Positions 52,777 to 60,739 of a stretch of DNA of 64,000 bases are shown piece after piece (the stretch's first letter is position 1; each line of letters starts with the position of its first letter). Under the pieces are notes generated by a model. That model was not told the DNA's origin, did not search any database, and saw only the letters and a list, made by a program, of their open reading frames with translations. The DNA is taken from NCBI GenBank assembly GCA_013373015.1, contig JABXIQ010000006.1:1-64000 (forward strand). The letters run 5' to 3'. The position numbers and the translations under genes were made by a program. The DNA comes from Kangiellaceae bacterium. Lineage in GTDB: Bacteria > Pseudomonadota > Gammaproteobacteria > Enterobacterales > Kangiellaceae.

Positions 52777-53730
52777 ATGAATATATTATTAGCTTTATTG
52801 GCTACTGTTACATTTTTATCATCGGATAATTTAGAAGCGAAGACAGACTCGACAGTCTATGGAGAGGATTATAAGCAAGCTATTTTAGATGGAGTTTTAA
52901 CCATTAAAGAAGCGGATAATTTAATAAAGAAATACTCTCATATAATTGAAACGCATCCAGATTGGTACGGAGGTTATTCAGCTCTTGCAACAATATACTT
53001 GATGATTGAGAAATATAACGAATCTGTACACTATTCAAAGTTGTCTTTGCAAAAGGAGGCAAACGCAGATGCTTATCACAATTTAGCTATAGCCTTTACT
53101 AGAGTCAGTAAGTATCAACTTGCAATAGAAGCCGCTGATAAAGCTTTCTCTTTGAATAAAGAGTACCAATCAAACCTTGACTTTATGACTAGCACATCAA
53201 GAGCATATGCAGAAATAGGAAAATTAGATACTGCAAAAAATCTTCTAGCCATGCTTATTGCTAATAATCCCAGTGTTAAGCAAAAATTAAAAGCAAATAA
53301 GGATTTTATAGCTATTGGCCACTTATTACAGGCTAGGAAAAGCAATTCTCAAGTAACTAAAAATATTCATTCCATGCACCCCTCAAAATATCTTTTGAAA
53401 GCTAATAGGCTTTTTGCGGAGGGTAAAAAAGATGATGCCATTAGATGGTTCTATATAGGACAAATTCGCTATCGAGCTTATTTATTAGCAAATCTTAATC
53501 TCGATCCATCAGGAGATAAGGCGCTATTTAACTCACTTTTCCAACAAATAGGCCCTCAAATTAATAAATATGCCGCTCAAAACAAGTCTAAATGGCTTAA
53601 TTTGATTGATGAAGCCATTCAGTGGCATAGCAACAATGAATATGAAACACTTCCTCAAAAAAATAATGAGGATATTTACATAGAAGCTCTAAAAGGTATT
53701 GAAGAGTTAAAGATTTTTATTCAAAAGTAA
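52777..53730 (+). CDS. Exported TPR-repeat protein (317 aa)
   Basis: A short signal-like segment (about residues 1-20) is followed by TPR-like repeats: YGGYSALATIYLMIEKYNESVHYSKLSLQ, DAYHNLAIAFTRVSKYQLAIEAADKAFSL and TSRAYAEIGKLDTAKNLLAMLI. The C-terminal half is helical without clear repeats. Its ATG follows the DUF2306 stop codon immediately, so it is translated with the membrane proteins and may scaffold them in the periplasm, which is a guess. Confidence 0.75.
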   Translation: MNILLALLATVTFLSSDNLEAKTDSTVYGEDYKQAILDGVLTIKEADNLIKKYSHIIETHPDWYGGYSALATIYLMIEKYNESVHYSKLSLQKEANADAYHNLAIAFTRVSKYQLAIEAADKAFSLNKEYQSNLDFMTSTSRAYAEIGKLDTAKNLLAMLIANNPSVKQKLKANKDFIAIGHLLQARKSNSQVTKNIHSMHPSKYLLKANRLFAEGKKDDAIRWFYIGQIRYRAYLLANLNLDPSGDKALFNSLFQQIGPQINKYAAQNKSKWLNLIDEAIQWHSNNEYETLPQKNNEDIYIEALKGIEELKIFIQK

Positions 53731-53746
53731 GTTTAAAGAAAAGTAT

Positions 53747-54274
53747 ATGATTATATGTGAAACAGAAAGGTTGATAATCCGACATTTTAAATTAAGTGAT
53801 TCCGAATTTATTCTTGACCTATTAAATCAGAAGAGCTTTATTAAATACATAAAAGACAAAAATGTCAGAACCATAACTGATGCTGAGGAATACTTAAAGC
53901 AAGGTCCTATGAACAGCTATATTACTCATGGATTTGGACTGAACTTAATTCAAGATAAAGGAGCAAACAAGCCAATTGGAGTGTGTGGAATACTCAAGCG
54001 AGATCATTTAGATTATCCTGACCTAGGCTATGCGCTATCTGAAAAACACTCTAACAAAGGCTACGCCCTCGAAGCATCAAAAGCAGTTATTCAAAATGCC
54101 GTTACAGATTTACATTTTAACAAAATCCTAGCTATCACAAATTATAACAACACCAGCTCTATACGCCTCCTTAAAAAGCTAAATTTTAAAGTAATTGGGA
54201 GTATCAAGTTCTATGAGGATCAACCTGAAGAGATGCTATTAGAATACTCTGCTAGTAAAGCTATCAATAAATAG
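53747..54274 (+). CDS. GNAT acetyltransferase
   Basis: The 175-residue protein starts CETERLIIRHFKLSDSEFILDLLNQ and has GVCGILKRDHLDYPDLGYALSEKHSNKGYALEASKAV and NTSSIRLLKKLNFKVIGSI, the acetyl-CoA-binding features of the RimJ/RimL branch. The substrate is unknown. It lies 16 nt after the TPR gene, last in the plus-strand run. Confidence 0.88.
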   Translation: MIICETERLIIRHFKLSDSEFILDLLNQKSFIKYIKDKNVRTITDAEEYLKQGPMNSYITHGFGLNLIQDKGANKPIGVCGILKRDHLDYPDLGYALSEKHSNKGYALEASKAVIQNAVTDLHFNKILAITNYNNTSSIRLLKKLNFKVIGSIKFYEDQPEEMLLEYSASKAINK

Positions 54275-54324
54275 ACACTATCGCGTACAGATATTCAAAT
54301 ATGTTATTTATAAAATAGATTGCA

Positions 54325-54354
54325 AATGTCTGCTTTGTGACGGAAGCAGACGCT
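54325..54354. repeat. Degenerate hairpin repeat, copy 2
   Basis: GTCTGCTT (54328-54335) pairs perfectly with AAGCAGAC (54344-54351) around an 8-nt loop. The inverse complement begins AGCGTCTGCT like copy 1 at 29903. No T-run follows. Confidence 0.5.
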
Positions 54355-54414
54355 CGGAGATTAAGTATTTACGGCCGTATTAGGCGTCTCGTGGAGACCA
54401 GAAGGGCCGGAACA

Positions 54415-54435
54415 TACTGCTTGCGTTTGTTAGGC
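54415..54435. repeat. attC-edge-like motif at the 3' end of the next gene
   Basis: TACTGCTTGC followed by GTTTGTTAGGC resembles the motif at 29960-29980. Read on the minus strand it is GCCTAACAAACGC, like the first edge of an integron attC site, and the stop codon of the gene 54430-54954 lies in it. A matching second edge is not found, so a true attC is not shown. Confidence 0.35.
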
Positions 54436-54954
54436 ATTTTCTTTTGGTCTAGCAAGAGGCATTTGAAAAAACGGAAGCCAGGCTCGCAACGGACGCCAGC
54501 GTTTTATTTTAGCTTTCTTTGGATAAAAACCAATTTCTTCGGACGTCAAATTGAATGAAACACCTTTTGTCCAACCTCTTTCGGAAAATTTTTCGCTCTC
54601 ATCTGTGAATTTATGAGAAACCTCCTTTAGCTTATAGAGCTCTATGTTAGACATAAACTGATTTATTTCATCTCTGACTTTCGGCGCCCATAAGCACTTC
54701 CAGCCACCTGTTAATTGGTATCTAATTTCGCTCCCCTTAGGTACGTTTTCGAGAAGCTTCTCTTTGAATACTTGCAGGGTCTCAATCCTTTGTTTGCTAG
54801 GGATATCAAAGTGAAACATAAACGAAAAACCGTTACTCGCTTTTCCACAAAAAACCGTACATTGAGCTACGTTGGAAGTGGCTAAAATTTGGATATTGTC
54901 TTTATCCGTAATATACGTCCATTCACCCTGATAAATTTCGAAGGAATTACTCAT
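54430..54954 (-). CDS. Unassigned protein with a CheD-like Cys/His pattern (174 aa)
   Basis: No family is assured. The segment TSNVAQCTVFCGKASNGFSF followed by MFHFDIP (about residues 26-52) repeats the spacing of the catalytic Thr-Cys-His in CheD/CNF1-like glutamine deamidases, where a cysteine is followed after about 20 residues by H-F-x-x-P. The rest has a tryptophan-rich C-terminal part (WRPLRAWLPFF). The resemblance is by eye only. It is monocistronic, ends in an attC-edge-like motif, and lies among candidate defence genes. Confidence 0.55.
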   Translation of the reverse strand: MSNSFEIYQGEWTYITDKDNIQILATSNVAQCTVFCGKASNGFSFMFHFDIPSKQRIETLQVFKEKLLENVPKGSEIRYQLTGGWKCLWAPKVRDEINQFMSNIELYKLKEVSHKFTDESEKFSERGWTKGVSFNLTSEEIGFYPKKAKIKRWRPLRAWLPFFQMPLARPKENA

Positions 54955-55312
54955 ATCTATCCATTTTCACAAAACATAAGAAAACTAGGATTCGGTTGTA
55001 AGACTCTGGTTTACAATATAAAAAAACGAAGTTTCGAAAGTGTCACAAATACCATAGAAAAAGCGGTCTAAAAGTGCATGCTCCCTCGGAATTCCGACTT
55101 TGTTGATATTAAATGACAAATTTCTGACAAGTGTATCCGATATTTCTTGTTTTTGTTTTATTCGTTAGCTGTAAGGTTAATATAGGATATATGTTTGAGT
55201 CAAAGTTATAGCCAAGTTAAAGTTTATTGAACAAACTCCAAGCGTCGGCTTTGTAAAGCTTACAGACTATTAGATTCTTTCATCTGCTACCCACAATAAT
55301 TTTTCTTTAATT
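54955..55312. other. Noncoding stretch with degenerate repeat copy 3
   Basis: This AT-rich intergenic region holds the hairpin-like repeat AGCGTCGGCT ... ACAGACTAT at 55241-55270. It must also contain the promoter of the minus-strand gene 54430-54954. I see no convincing reading frame or terminator. Confidence 0.45.
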
Positions 55313-55633
55313 CTAGTATTCGTCACTGGCTATTTTTAGAACCAAACAGCTCTGCTGTACTAATATTGCATTAACTGCTGAAGCTTCATCGAATGTTAAT
55401 AGCGATAAATGGAGCGGTAGGGGTAGTGAACCAGTGTCAATCTTGCATCTAAGTGTATCCGCCTGAGAATCACTCTGGCAAAGAATCATTAAATCAATAT
55501 CAGAAGCATTTGGCTCGTCTCGGTTAACGGAACCAAACAAGTGCCAATCAGTTCCATTTGCAATCGCCCCAAGTGATTGAGCAAGTTCTTTGATATGAAA
55601 GATAGCATCTGAACGAGTTAACTTGCTAGACAA
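55313..55633 (-). CDS. Small nucleotidyltransferase (MNT-like) domain protein
   Basis: The 106-residue protein has the pol-beta-type motif HLFGSVNRDEPNASDIDLMIL, i.e. GS...D-x-D with the two metal-binding aspartates near residues 46-48. This size matches minimal nucleotidyltransferases, which often act as antitoxins that adenylylate a HEPN partner. No HEPN gene is adjacent; instead it overlaps the end of the unknown gene 55618-56262 by 16 bases. The start appears to be TTG. Third gene of the HNH operon. Confidence 0.8.
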   Translation of the reverse strand: MSSKLTRSDAIFHIKELAQSLGAIANGTDWHLFGSVNRDEPNASDIDLMILCQSDSQADTLRCKIDTGSLPLPLHLSLLTFDEASAVNAILVQQSCLVLKIASDEY

Positions 55634-56262
55634 CCTAGCAACCCTCGAAAGGTTAACGCTTTAGCCCCCATAGATCTAGCCGCCTCTTCTGCTTGTTTAG
55701 TTATAGAACCATAGCTTGTGGACTTAACCACAATATCAAAATTACCAAATCGAGCTCTGGCATTTCGTACATCTTCAGCACTCATATTGTACGCTTCTAC
55801 TACTGCCACAATGAGGCTATTTCCCATGAGGCGGTTAACCTGAAATACGGTATCGTATACATAAGATACGCTTCGCACATTACTGTGCTGCTGCATGGCA
55901 TTTATGAAAAAGCCCATATTTTTATCACGAAAATCACCGACATTACTCACTCTTGCTGAACGATATATATCCCCCATCTTACCAAATGCTGCATTATTTG
56001 AGTGAATATAGTCTATTGCAGAGCCACTCCACAATATATTTGAGGGGACATTAATTACAAGTTGAGGCTTGTTTTCGCCAGAAAAAAGGGGACGAACTGC
56101 ATCGGCTCGAATAATTCCTTTAAGCCCTAATACTGCAACAATAAATCTATTGCCATCTTTCCTATCAATAACTAAAAAGTCCTCAGCGGTTGTCTCTACA
56201 ACTTTTATATTATTCTCATCTTCTGATAGCTTTTTAGCCACCCAGGCGCTTTTATTGCTCAT
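55618..56262 (-). CDS. Unassigned protein of the HNH-nucleotidyltransferase operon (214 aa)
   Basis: I do not recognise a domain. The sequence alternates beta strands and helices (DFLVIDRKDGNRFIVAVLGL, SLIVAVVEAYNMSAEDVRNAR, FDIVVKSTSYGSITKQAEEA), which suggests an alpha/beta fold. Polar residues in the last phrase might form a nuclease or ligand site. It starts 3 nt after the HNH gene and overlaps the nucleotidyltransferase gene, so all three products are probably needed together. Confidence 0.65.
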   Translation of the reverse strand: MSNKSAWVAKKLSEDENNIKVVETTAEDFLVIDRKDGNRFIVAVLGLKGIIRADAVRPLFSGENKPQLVINVPSNILWSGSAIDYIHSNNAAFGKMGDIYRSARVSNVGDFRDKNMGFFINAMQQHSNVRSVSYVYDTVFQVNRLMGNSLIVAVVEAYNMSAEDVRNARARFGNFDIVVKSTSYGSITKQAEEAARSMGAKALTFRGLLGCLAS

Positions 56263-56265
56263 ACT

Positions 56266-56964
56266 TTAGTTCTTATATACTCTTGATAGTTCTGCTGGAA
56301 AGCGAGAAGCATCTTCCATACTCCCTTCTATATGGAAAGCTTCAAGATCGTCTATGTGCTGCCGAAATAACTCAACTGCATGCTTTTCGTCGTCAAGAAG
56401 AATGTGGCGATTAGTATCCAAAATAGTAAGTAGTCTTCTATTGTTAGGTAATATACGAGAAAGAACTTTGCGCTTCCACTGCTCTGCTGCCCCACTTTCA
56501 GGATTCTGGGCTGCTTCTATATGAGGACCATACAACTGAAAAATTGTGTAATTTTGTTCAAGAATAGGCTCTACTACTTCACGAGCAGAAGCACGATCAT
56601 CAAATTTCACAGCCCCAAAGAGCTGCTGAAGCTTATTAGCATGCTCTACCTTCCACTTTCGCATCATTGAATCTGGAAAATCAGAAGGGGCTTTGTCTAC
56701 CTTCGTATGACAGTTTGAACACAGAACAATTAAATTATCAAAAGTTCCTCGCTCTTCTTTACTTAACTCTGGCTTAGCTCGAGGACCTTTATCACTTGCC
56801 GCAAAAACATGTGCCAATTCAGCTATATGAAAAGACCCTGAAGGAGTATCTATAAACAGTTCTTCTACACAACTAGGGTTCTGACAATACCCAGCAGAAG
56901 AAGAGAAAAGTCGACGTTGTGTATGCGCACTTGGCGACGCGGTCCCTTTAGAGCAAGACATCAT
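56266..56964 (-). CDS. HNH endonuclease
   Basis: The 232-residue protein has a zinc-stabilised HNH fold: CQNPSC near residue 27, then IAELAHVFAASDKG, FDNLIVLCSNCHTKVD, with the catalytic histidine in AELAH and the second zinc pair in CSNC. It is a DNA-cutting domain. The C-terminal 120 residues are helical and may sense or bind partners. It is the first gene of a compact operon with an unknown gene and a nucleotidyltransferase, an arrangement that suggests a defence system. Confidence 0.85.
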   Translation of the reverse strand: MMSCSKGTASPSAHTQRRLFSSSAGYCQNPSCVEELFIDTPSGSFHIAELAHVFAASDKGPRAKPELSKEERGTFDNLIVLCSNCHTKVDKAPSDFPDSMMRKWKVEHANKLQQLFGAVKFDDRASAREVVEPILEQNYTIFQLYGPHIEAAQNPESGAAEQWKRKVLSRILPNNRRLLTILDTNRHILLDDEKHAVELFRQHIDDLEAFHIEGSMEDASRFPAELSRVYKN

Positions 56965-57224
56965 CACACCATTTATCCATTATTTTCCTTTTTACTGCAA
57001 GACTCCAATTATTAAGGATAATATTAGCACAGTAGAAACCGATGTACATTCAGCAAATAGTATTAACTTATCTATATAATCAAAATATCCAAATTCGATT
57101 ACTTAGAAGTAATCGAATATCAAGCCCTTTGCACTACATTAAAATAGTCTTGCTAGATAGAAAATAGTTGATATCCTTTATTGAATCCTTCGTAAGAATT
57201 TTTAACTGGCTGTTATAACTAACT

Positions 57225-58358
57225 ATGGACTTAATAATAGACTCTCAAGATAAAGATATTATAGACATTTGTACTCGCTATTGGTCCCACAATAACGGGC
57301 AATTTAACGAAAGCGTTAAAGACATTCTTAAAAGCTATAACAATCTTAAAGGGTTAAACTCTATTGTAGAAGAGAATTGCACGGCATACTCTTTAATAAC
57401 TTCCTGCCTTACTTGTGGTGACAAGTATATCTATAAAAATAGAAATGACTTTAAAAAAATATTTAATAACGAAGATGACTTCATTTGGGAGTGCGATGAC
57501 TGCATATATTTTCAGACCAAACAGTTAGAGGAAACTCAAAGAAATGAACTTGTTTCGAGCTACAAAACAGCTATACAACACCCTGTGATGATAGAGGAAT
57601 TAACTGTAAAAGAAGCTGTTGTTTTACGCTCTTTAATATTGCACCTAGCTACAGAAGATATGGAGTACTTAGAATATCTAGACCAAGTCGATGGCGAGAT
57701 CTCTCTGAGCCCATTTAGGGAATACAGTTTAGAACTACTTCGAGAAATGTATCGTTCCTCCGTAATTAGCATTCACCCATATACTTCTTTAAATCGAATT
57801 AACTTTACTGCCGATTTAAATTTCTCCTTTTCACTTTCAGAAGTTCCATGGCTAATAAACATTCCTGAGGGCATGAAGATGGAAGAGTTTTCCATTGCAC
57901 TGTCAAATAAAATTTCTTCATTAGAGTATATTGAGGAAAGGCCTGACGAAGTAATTGAGTTATGTCATGAAATAAGCCTGAAAGAGTGCATATCATATTT
58001 AGAGTATTTAGGCGACGAGTATGGATTTGACTTTAAAGTTGGTCCAAAAACTTTAGAAGCATTAAACAAAGTACTTACGCATTTTTCAGTTGCTCAGGCA
58101 TATAATTTCATATGGAGAGCCTGCAAAGATGCGGCTGCGTATTATCAACGCTCGCAAGTATCTAAACGCCAAGCTGCCAACTCCATTGTTGGCAATATTG
58201 ACAGGGCAATTGATCAAGCATTAGCTAATAACTGGGATGTTAAAGCATATAAGAGAAGATATGACGCACCACAATCCGTTATTAGCCAAGTATTATTCAA
58301 TCATTTATTACATACAGATGATGGAGGATTTAATTCCAAACTAAAAAGCTTGCTATAA
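57225..58358 (+). CDS. Unassigned zinc-ribbon protein (377 aa)
   Basis: Near residues 63-105 it carries SCLTCGDKY followed after about 30 residues by WECDDCIYF, a CxxC...CxxC zinc ribbon. The middle region is acidic, and the C-terminal 110 residues are helical, with FIWRACKDAAAYYQRSQVSKRQAANSIVGNIDRAI and a closing YDAPQSVISQVLFNHLL. I do not recognise the family. It is convergent with the recombinase operon and divergent from the HNH operon, a frequent place for accessory or defence genes. Confidence 0.65.
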   Translation: MDLIIDSQDKDIIDICTRYWSHNNGQFNESVKDILKSYNNLKGLNSIVEENCTAYSLITSCLTCGDKYIYKNRNDFKKIFNNEDDFIWECDDCIYFQTKQLEETQRNELVSSYKTAIQHPVMIEELTVKEAVVLRSLILHLATEDMEYLEYLDQVDGEISLSPFREYSLELLREMYRSSVISIHPYTSLNRINFTADLNFSFSLSEVPWLINIPEGMKMEEFSIALSNKISSLEYIEERPDEVIELCHEISLKECISYLEYLGDEYGFDFKVGPKTLEALNKVLTHFSVAQAYNFIWRACKDAAAYYQRSQVSKRQAANSIVGNIDRAIDQALANNWDVKAYKRRYDAPQSVISQVLFNHLLHTDDGGFNSKLKSLL

Positions 58359-58374
58359 AAATAACCGCTTTTTA

Positions 58375-58770
58375 TTACTCTAACTTTTTGAAGCGCGCAA
58401 TCTCCTGCTCCTTTAAAAACCTATTTTCATACTCTAGTTGTTCATTAACTGTCGTTAAAGCCACAACTATGTTAGTTAGCTTTTCTATTTTTTTATTCAA
58501 GCGCTTGATTCTTTTTACATCAGACTCTCTTCTCTTTTTCGTTGTTTTTCTAGAAGAAGGAGGAGCCCGGTGTATTTCTGAATATGCTTTAACCTCACTA
58601 TGCAGCTGCGGATATCGATCGCCTCTGAAGCTAGCAGGGTTGATTCCAGCTTCTTTTGCAACATTTGTCAATGTGATAGGAGCCCCCTGATCTAGCAAAG
58701 ACGGCTCACCATTCTTTAAACGCTCAAAAGCCTCTCGAAGGGGGGATTCAACACTTTTCTGACGTGGCAT
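58375..58770 (-). CDS. Small HTH/coiled-coil recombination auxiliary protein
   Basis: The 131-residue protein has an N-terminal HTH-like part (SPLREAFERLKNGEPSLLDQGAPITLTNVAKEAGINPASFRG) and a C-terminal coiled coil (VKRIKRLNKKIEKLTNIVVALTTVNEQLEYENRFLKEQE). This is the layout of Tn554 TnpC, and of the small fourth gene (srap) in SE elements. GmtX of Gamma-Mobile-Trio elements may be comparable. It overlaps the end of the recombinase gene upstream by 23 bases. Confidence 0.75.
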   Translation of the reverse strand: MPRQKSVESPLREAFERLKNGEPSLLDQGAPITLTNVAKEAGINPASFRGDRYPQLHSEVKAYSEIHRAPPSSRKTTKKRRESDVKRIKRLNKKIEKLTNIVVALTTVNEQLEYENRFLKEQEIARFKKLE

Positions 58771-60739
58771 GAAAAAACACCTCTATTGCTTGGTTTTCAA
58801 GTTTAAGTTTTGAATGACGCGGGGTATTCTCTTGTAGTGATTTCAACTCTTCTTCATTGCTTTCTTTCAATTGTCTTAACCTCTTACTATTTTTCTTTAC
58901 AAATACAGCATCTTTGCAAGGACCAAGCCCATCGACGCCAGCGCAGTGTACCGCTGACTCGACACCTCCATATTGGCAACTTTCGACCATACAAAATCCA
59001 AGAAGTGTTTGGCGCGCCCCAACCAGCCCTCTTTTAACAAGCTCTTTCAATTTCTTATGCTCTCCATCACTAATCAACCTAACGACTTTAGAGTCCATAA
59101 GATTTTCCCCCGCAGCATGAATGTATTCACTCAAGTTACTTTTAGTTATATTTACTAAATTACGTACTGTTGTTTGATAAGCTTCTATCATTACAGTTCG
59201 AGAAACTTCCCCATTCACTCTAATTCGTGTGTAATTTCTCCCATAATAATAACTTTGTTGCAATGTTTTATGCTTCATCATCCATTGAATAACGCTGTCA
59301 GGAACATCTGATACAAACAAGTTAACTGACAAACTTCTTCTTAACTGATGTGCGGAGAACGACCAAATACCGCCTACTTTAAACCAGGATTTTTCCGTGA
59401 GGCGGGGTGTAAGCTGATAAGCAATTTTGTAGTCTTCTTCAGAAATCGTAAAATCTTTTTTATTAAATGCAAGCGGGTATCTAATAATTACACTGCCTAG
59501 GCTCCATTGATTTATTTTTTTAGCTTTATGCGCACTAAAAGGTTCAAGCCCTCCAATCATTAAATATGGATTACCCGTATATTTAAGGTCAATACTTTCT
59601 AACGTTGACCTCAATCTAAGCTGAGTGATGTAATTCAATATATTAACTGCACGTTCTACCGACAAAGGTACCACCCAATTAGCATCACTATCTGGATCTG
59701 TTTTAGTTGTCTCTCCAACTATCAGTCCAACTTTTCCTAGGTTAGGGTCATCGTCTGTTTGAAAGCAATCAGAACGTAGAGATAGGCCTTCACCTACTCT
59801 TTGAATACTATGTGCTAAGATGTATGTAAAGGCAGCATCTCGAACCAAGTTAAGATACTCAGACATCACATTCAGCTTATGGGTAAAATGCTTTGGTTCA
59901 TTCACCCATCTATTGAGAAGCGCCTCCAAGCCACGGTCTTTATAAAATGCGTCAATTCCACCTTCGTAGGAGCAGCGAGCTCCTCTCTTTTTATCTCCAT
60001 ACGAAACACTTTTCGTATTAATAAATGGACTCACAGAGGAATATCCTTCTTCTGTATTATGTTTGTATGCTTCAAAGACCCACATCCATGCATCTACAAA
60101 GCAGTTTTTGTTAAGTTCAAAGTCAGCCATTACTCTCTCCGTTGACTTTATTAATGACATCCAGATTCGAGGAGGGATATATGCATGTTGAATAGGAATA
60201 TGTGGAACTCTTAGTTTTTTTAATTGCTCAATGAAATGTAAATCTGCAATTTTCCATCCAAGAACTTTGCATTCCCTCAGCAGTGAAGACAAAGTCCAAA
60301 TCAACTTCAAATGCTGTGCAGGACTTGTAATCTTAATTAGCTCCGCAGCTAACAATGGAAACCTGTAAAGTTCATCAATCGAAATCCCGTGTTTATCAGA
60401 AACCTTACATATCTTACAAAGCACCTTAAAAATGTGCCCTAGTGATACAATTTTACCTGGGAAAAGAGGCATATGATAAAGGTGAAGAAACATCAACTGT
60501 TTGAGCAAATGATTATTTTTATAAGAGAGCTGCTGTCTTTTAAAGTTAAAACCACAATGACCATATGCTTTAAAGTTCCAATAACTATCGCCATATTTTG
60601 AAAGTGGATTTCCTTGTTCGTCCACTGAAACAACGAAATGACTTGGAGGAGGAAAAGATAAAGGTTTGTAGTTATCTAGCTTTGATGCTTCTTGCCCCTT
60701 ATCTAGATTAGCGCAGAATCGCAATTCACTAACGTTCAT
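58748..60739 (-). CDS. Tyrosine recombinase, IntB-like, with zinc-binding tail
   Basis: The 663-residue protein keeps all catalytic residues of the tyrosine recombinase fold: Arg in HSIQRVGEGL, HxxR in AHQLRRSL, His in WMMKHKT, and the nucleophile among SYYYGRN. A C-terminal cysteine cluster (FCMVESCQYGG, HCAGVDGLGPCKD) probably binds zinc. The GGGAGGGG ribosome binding site is strong. Its ATG overlaps the previous stop by 4 bases. It corresponds in position to intB of SE elements or to a second recombinase of GMT elements. Confidence 0.88.
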   Translation of the reverse strand: MNVSELRFCANLDKGQEASKLDNYKPLSFPPPSHFVVSVDEQGNPLSKYGDSYWNFKAYGHCGFNFKRQQLSYKNNHLLKQLMFLHLYHMPLFPGKIVSLGHIFKVLCKICKVSDKHGISIDELYRFPLLAAELIKITSPAQHLKLIWTLSSLLRECKVLGWKIADLHFIEQLKKLRVPHIPIQHAYIPPRIWMSLIKSTERVMADFELNKNCFVDAWMWVFEAYKHNTEEGYSSVSPFINTKSVSYGDKKRGARCSYEGGIDAFYKDRGLEALLNRWVNEPKHFTHKLNVMSEYLNLVRDAAFTYILAHSIQRVGEGLSLRSDCFQTDDDPNLGKVGLIVGETTKTDPDSDANWVVPLSVERAVNILNYITQLRLRSTLESIDLKYTGNPYLMIGGLEPFSAHKAKKINQWSLGSVIIRYPLAFNKKDFTISEEDYKIAYQLTPRLTEKSWFKVGGIWSFSAHQLRRSLSVNLFVSDVPDSVIQWMMKHKTLQQSYYYGRNYTRIRVNGEVSRTVMIEAYQTTVRNLVNITKSNLSEYIHAAGENLMDSKVVRLISDGEHKKLKELVKRGLVGARQTLLGFCMVESCQYGGVESAVHCAGVDGLGPCKDAVFVKKNSKRLRQLKESNEEELKSLQENTPRHSKLKLENQAIEVFFHATSEKC

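Noticed and set aside
29984-54954. The cargo as a chromosomal integron array
   Set aside because: Genes run in both directions in operons, complete attC sites are missing, and no IntI is present; the tyrosine recombinases are of another type.
55313-55633. Classical MNT/HEPN toxin-antitoxin pair
   Set aside because: No HEPN gene with an RX4-6H motif adjoins the nucleotidyltransferase; the neighbour lacks that motif.
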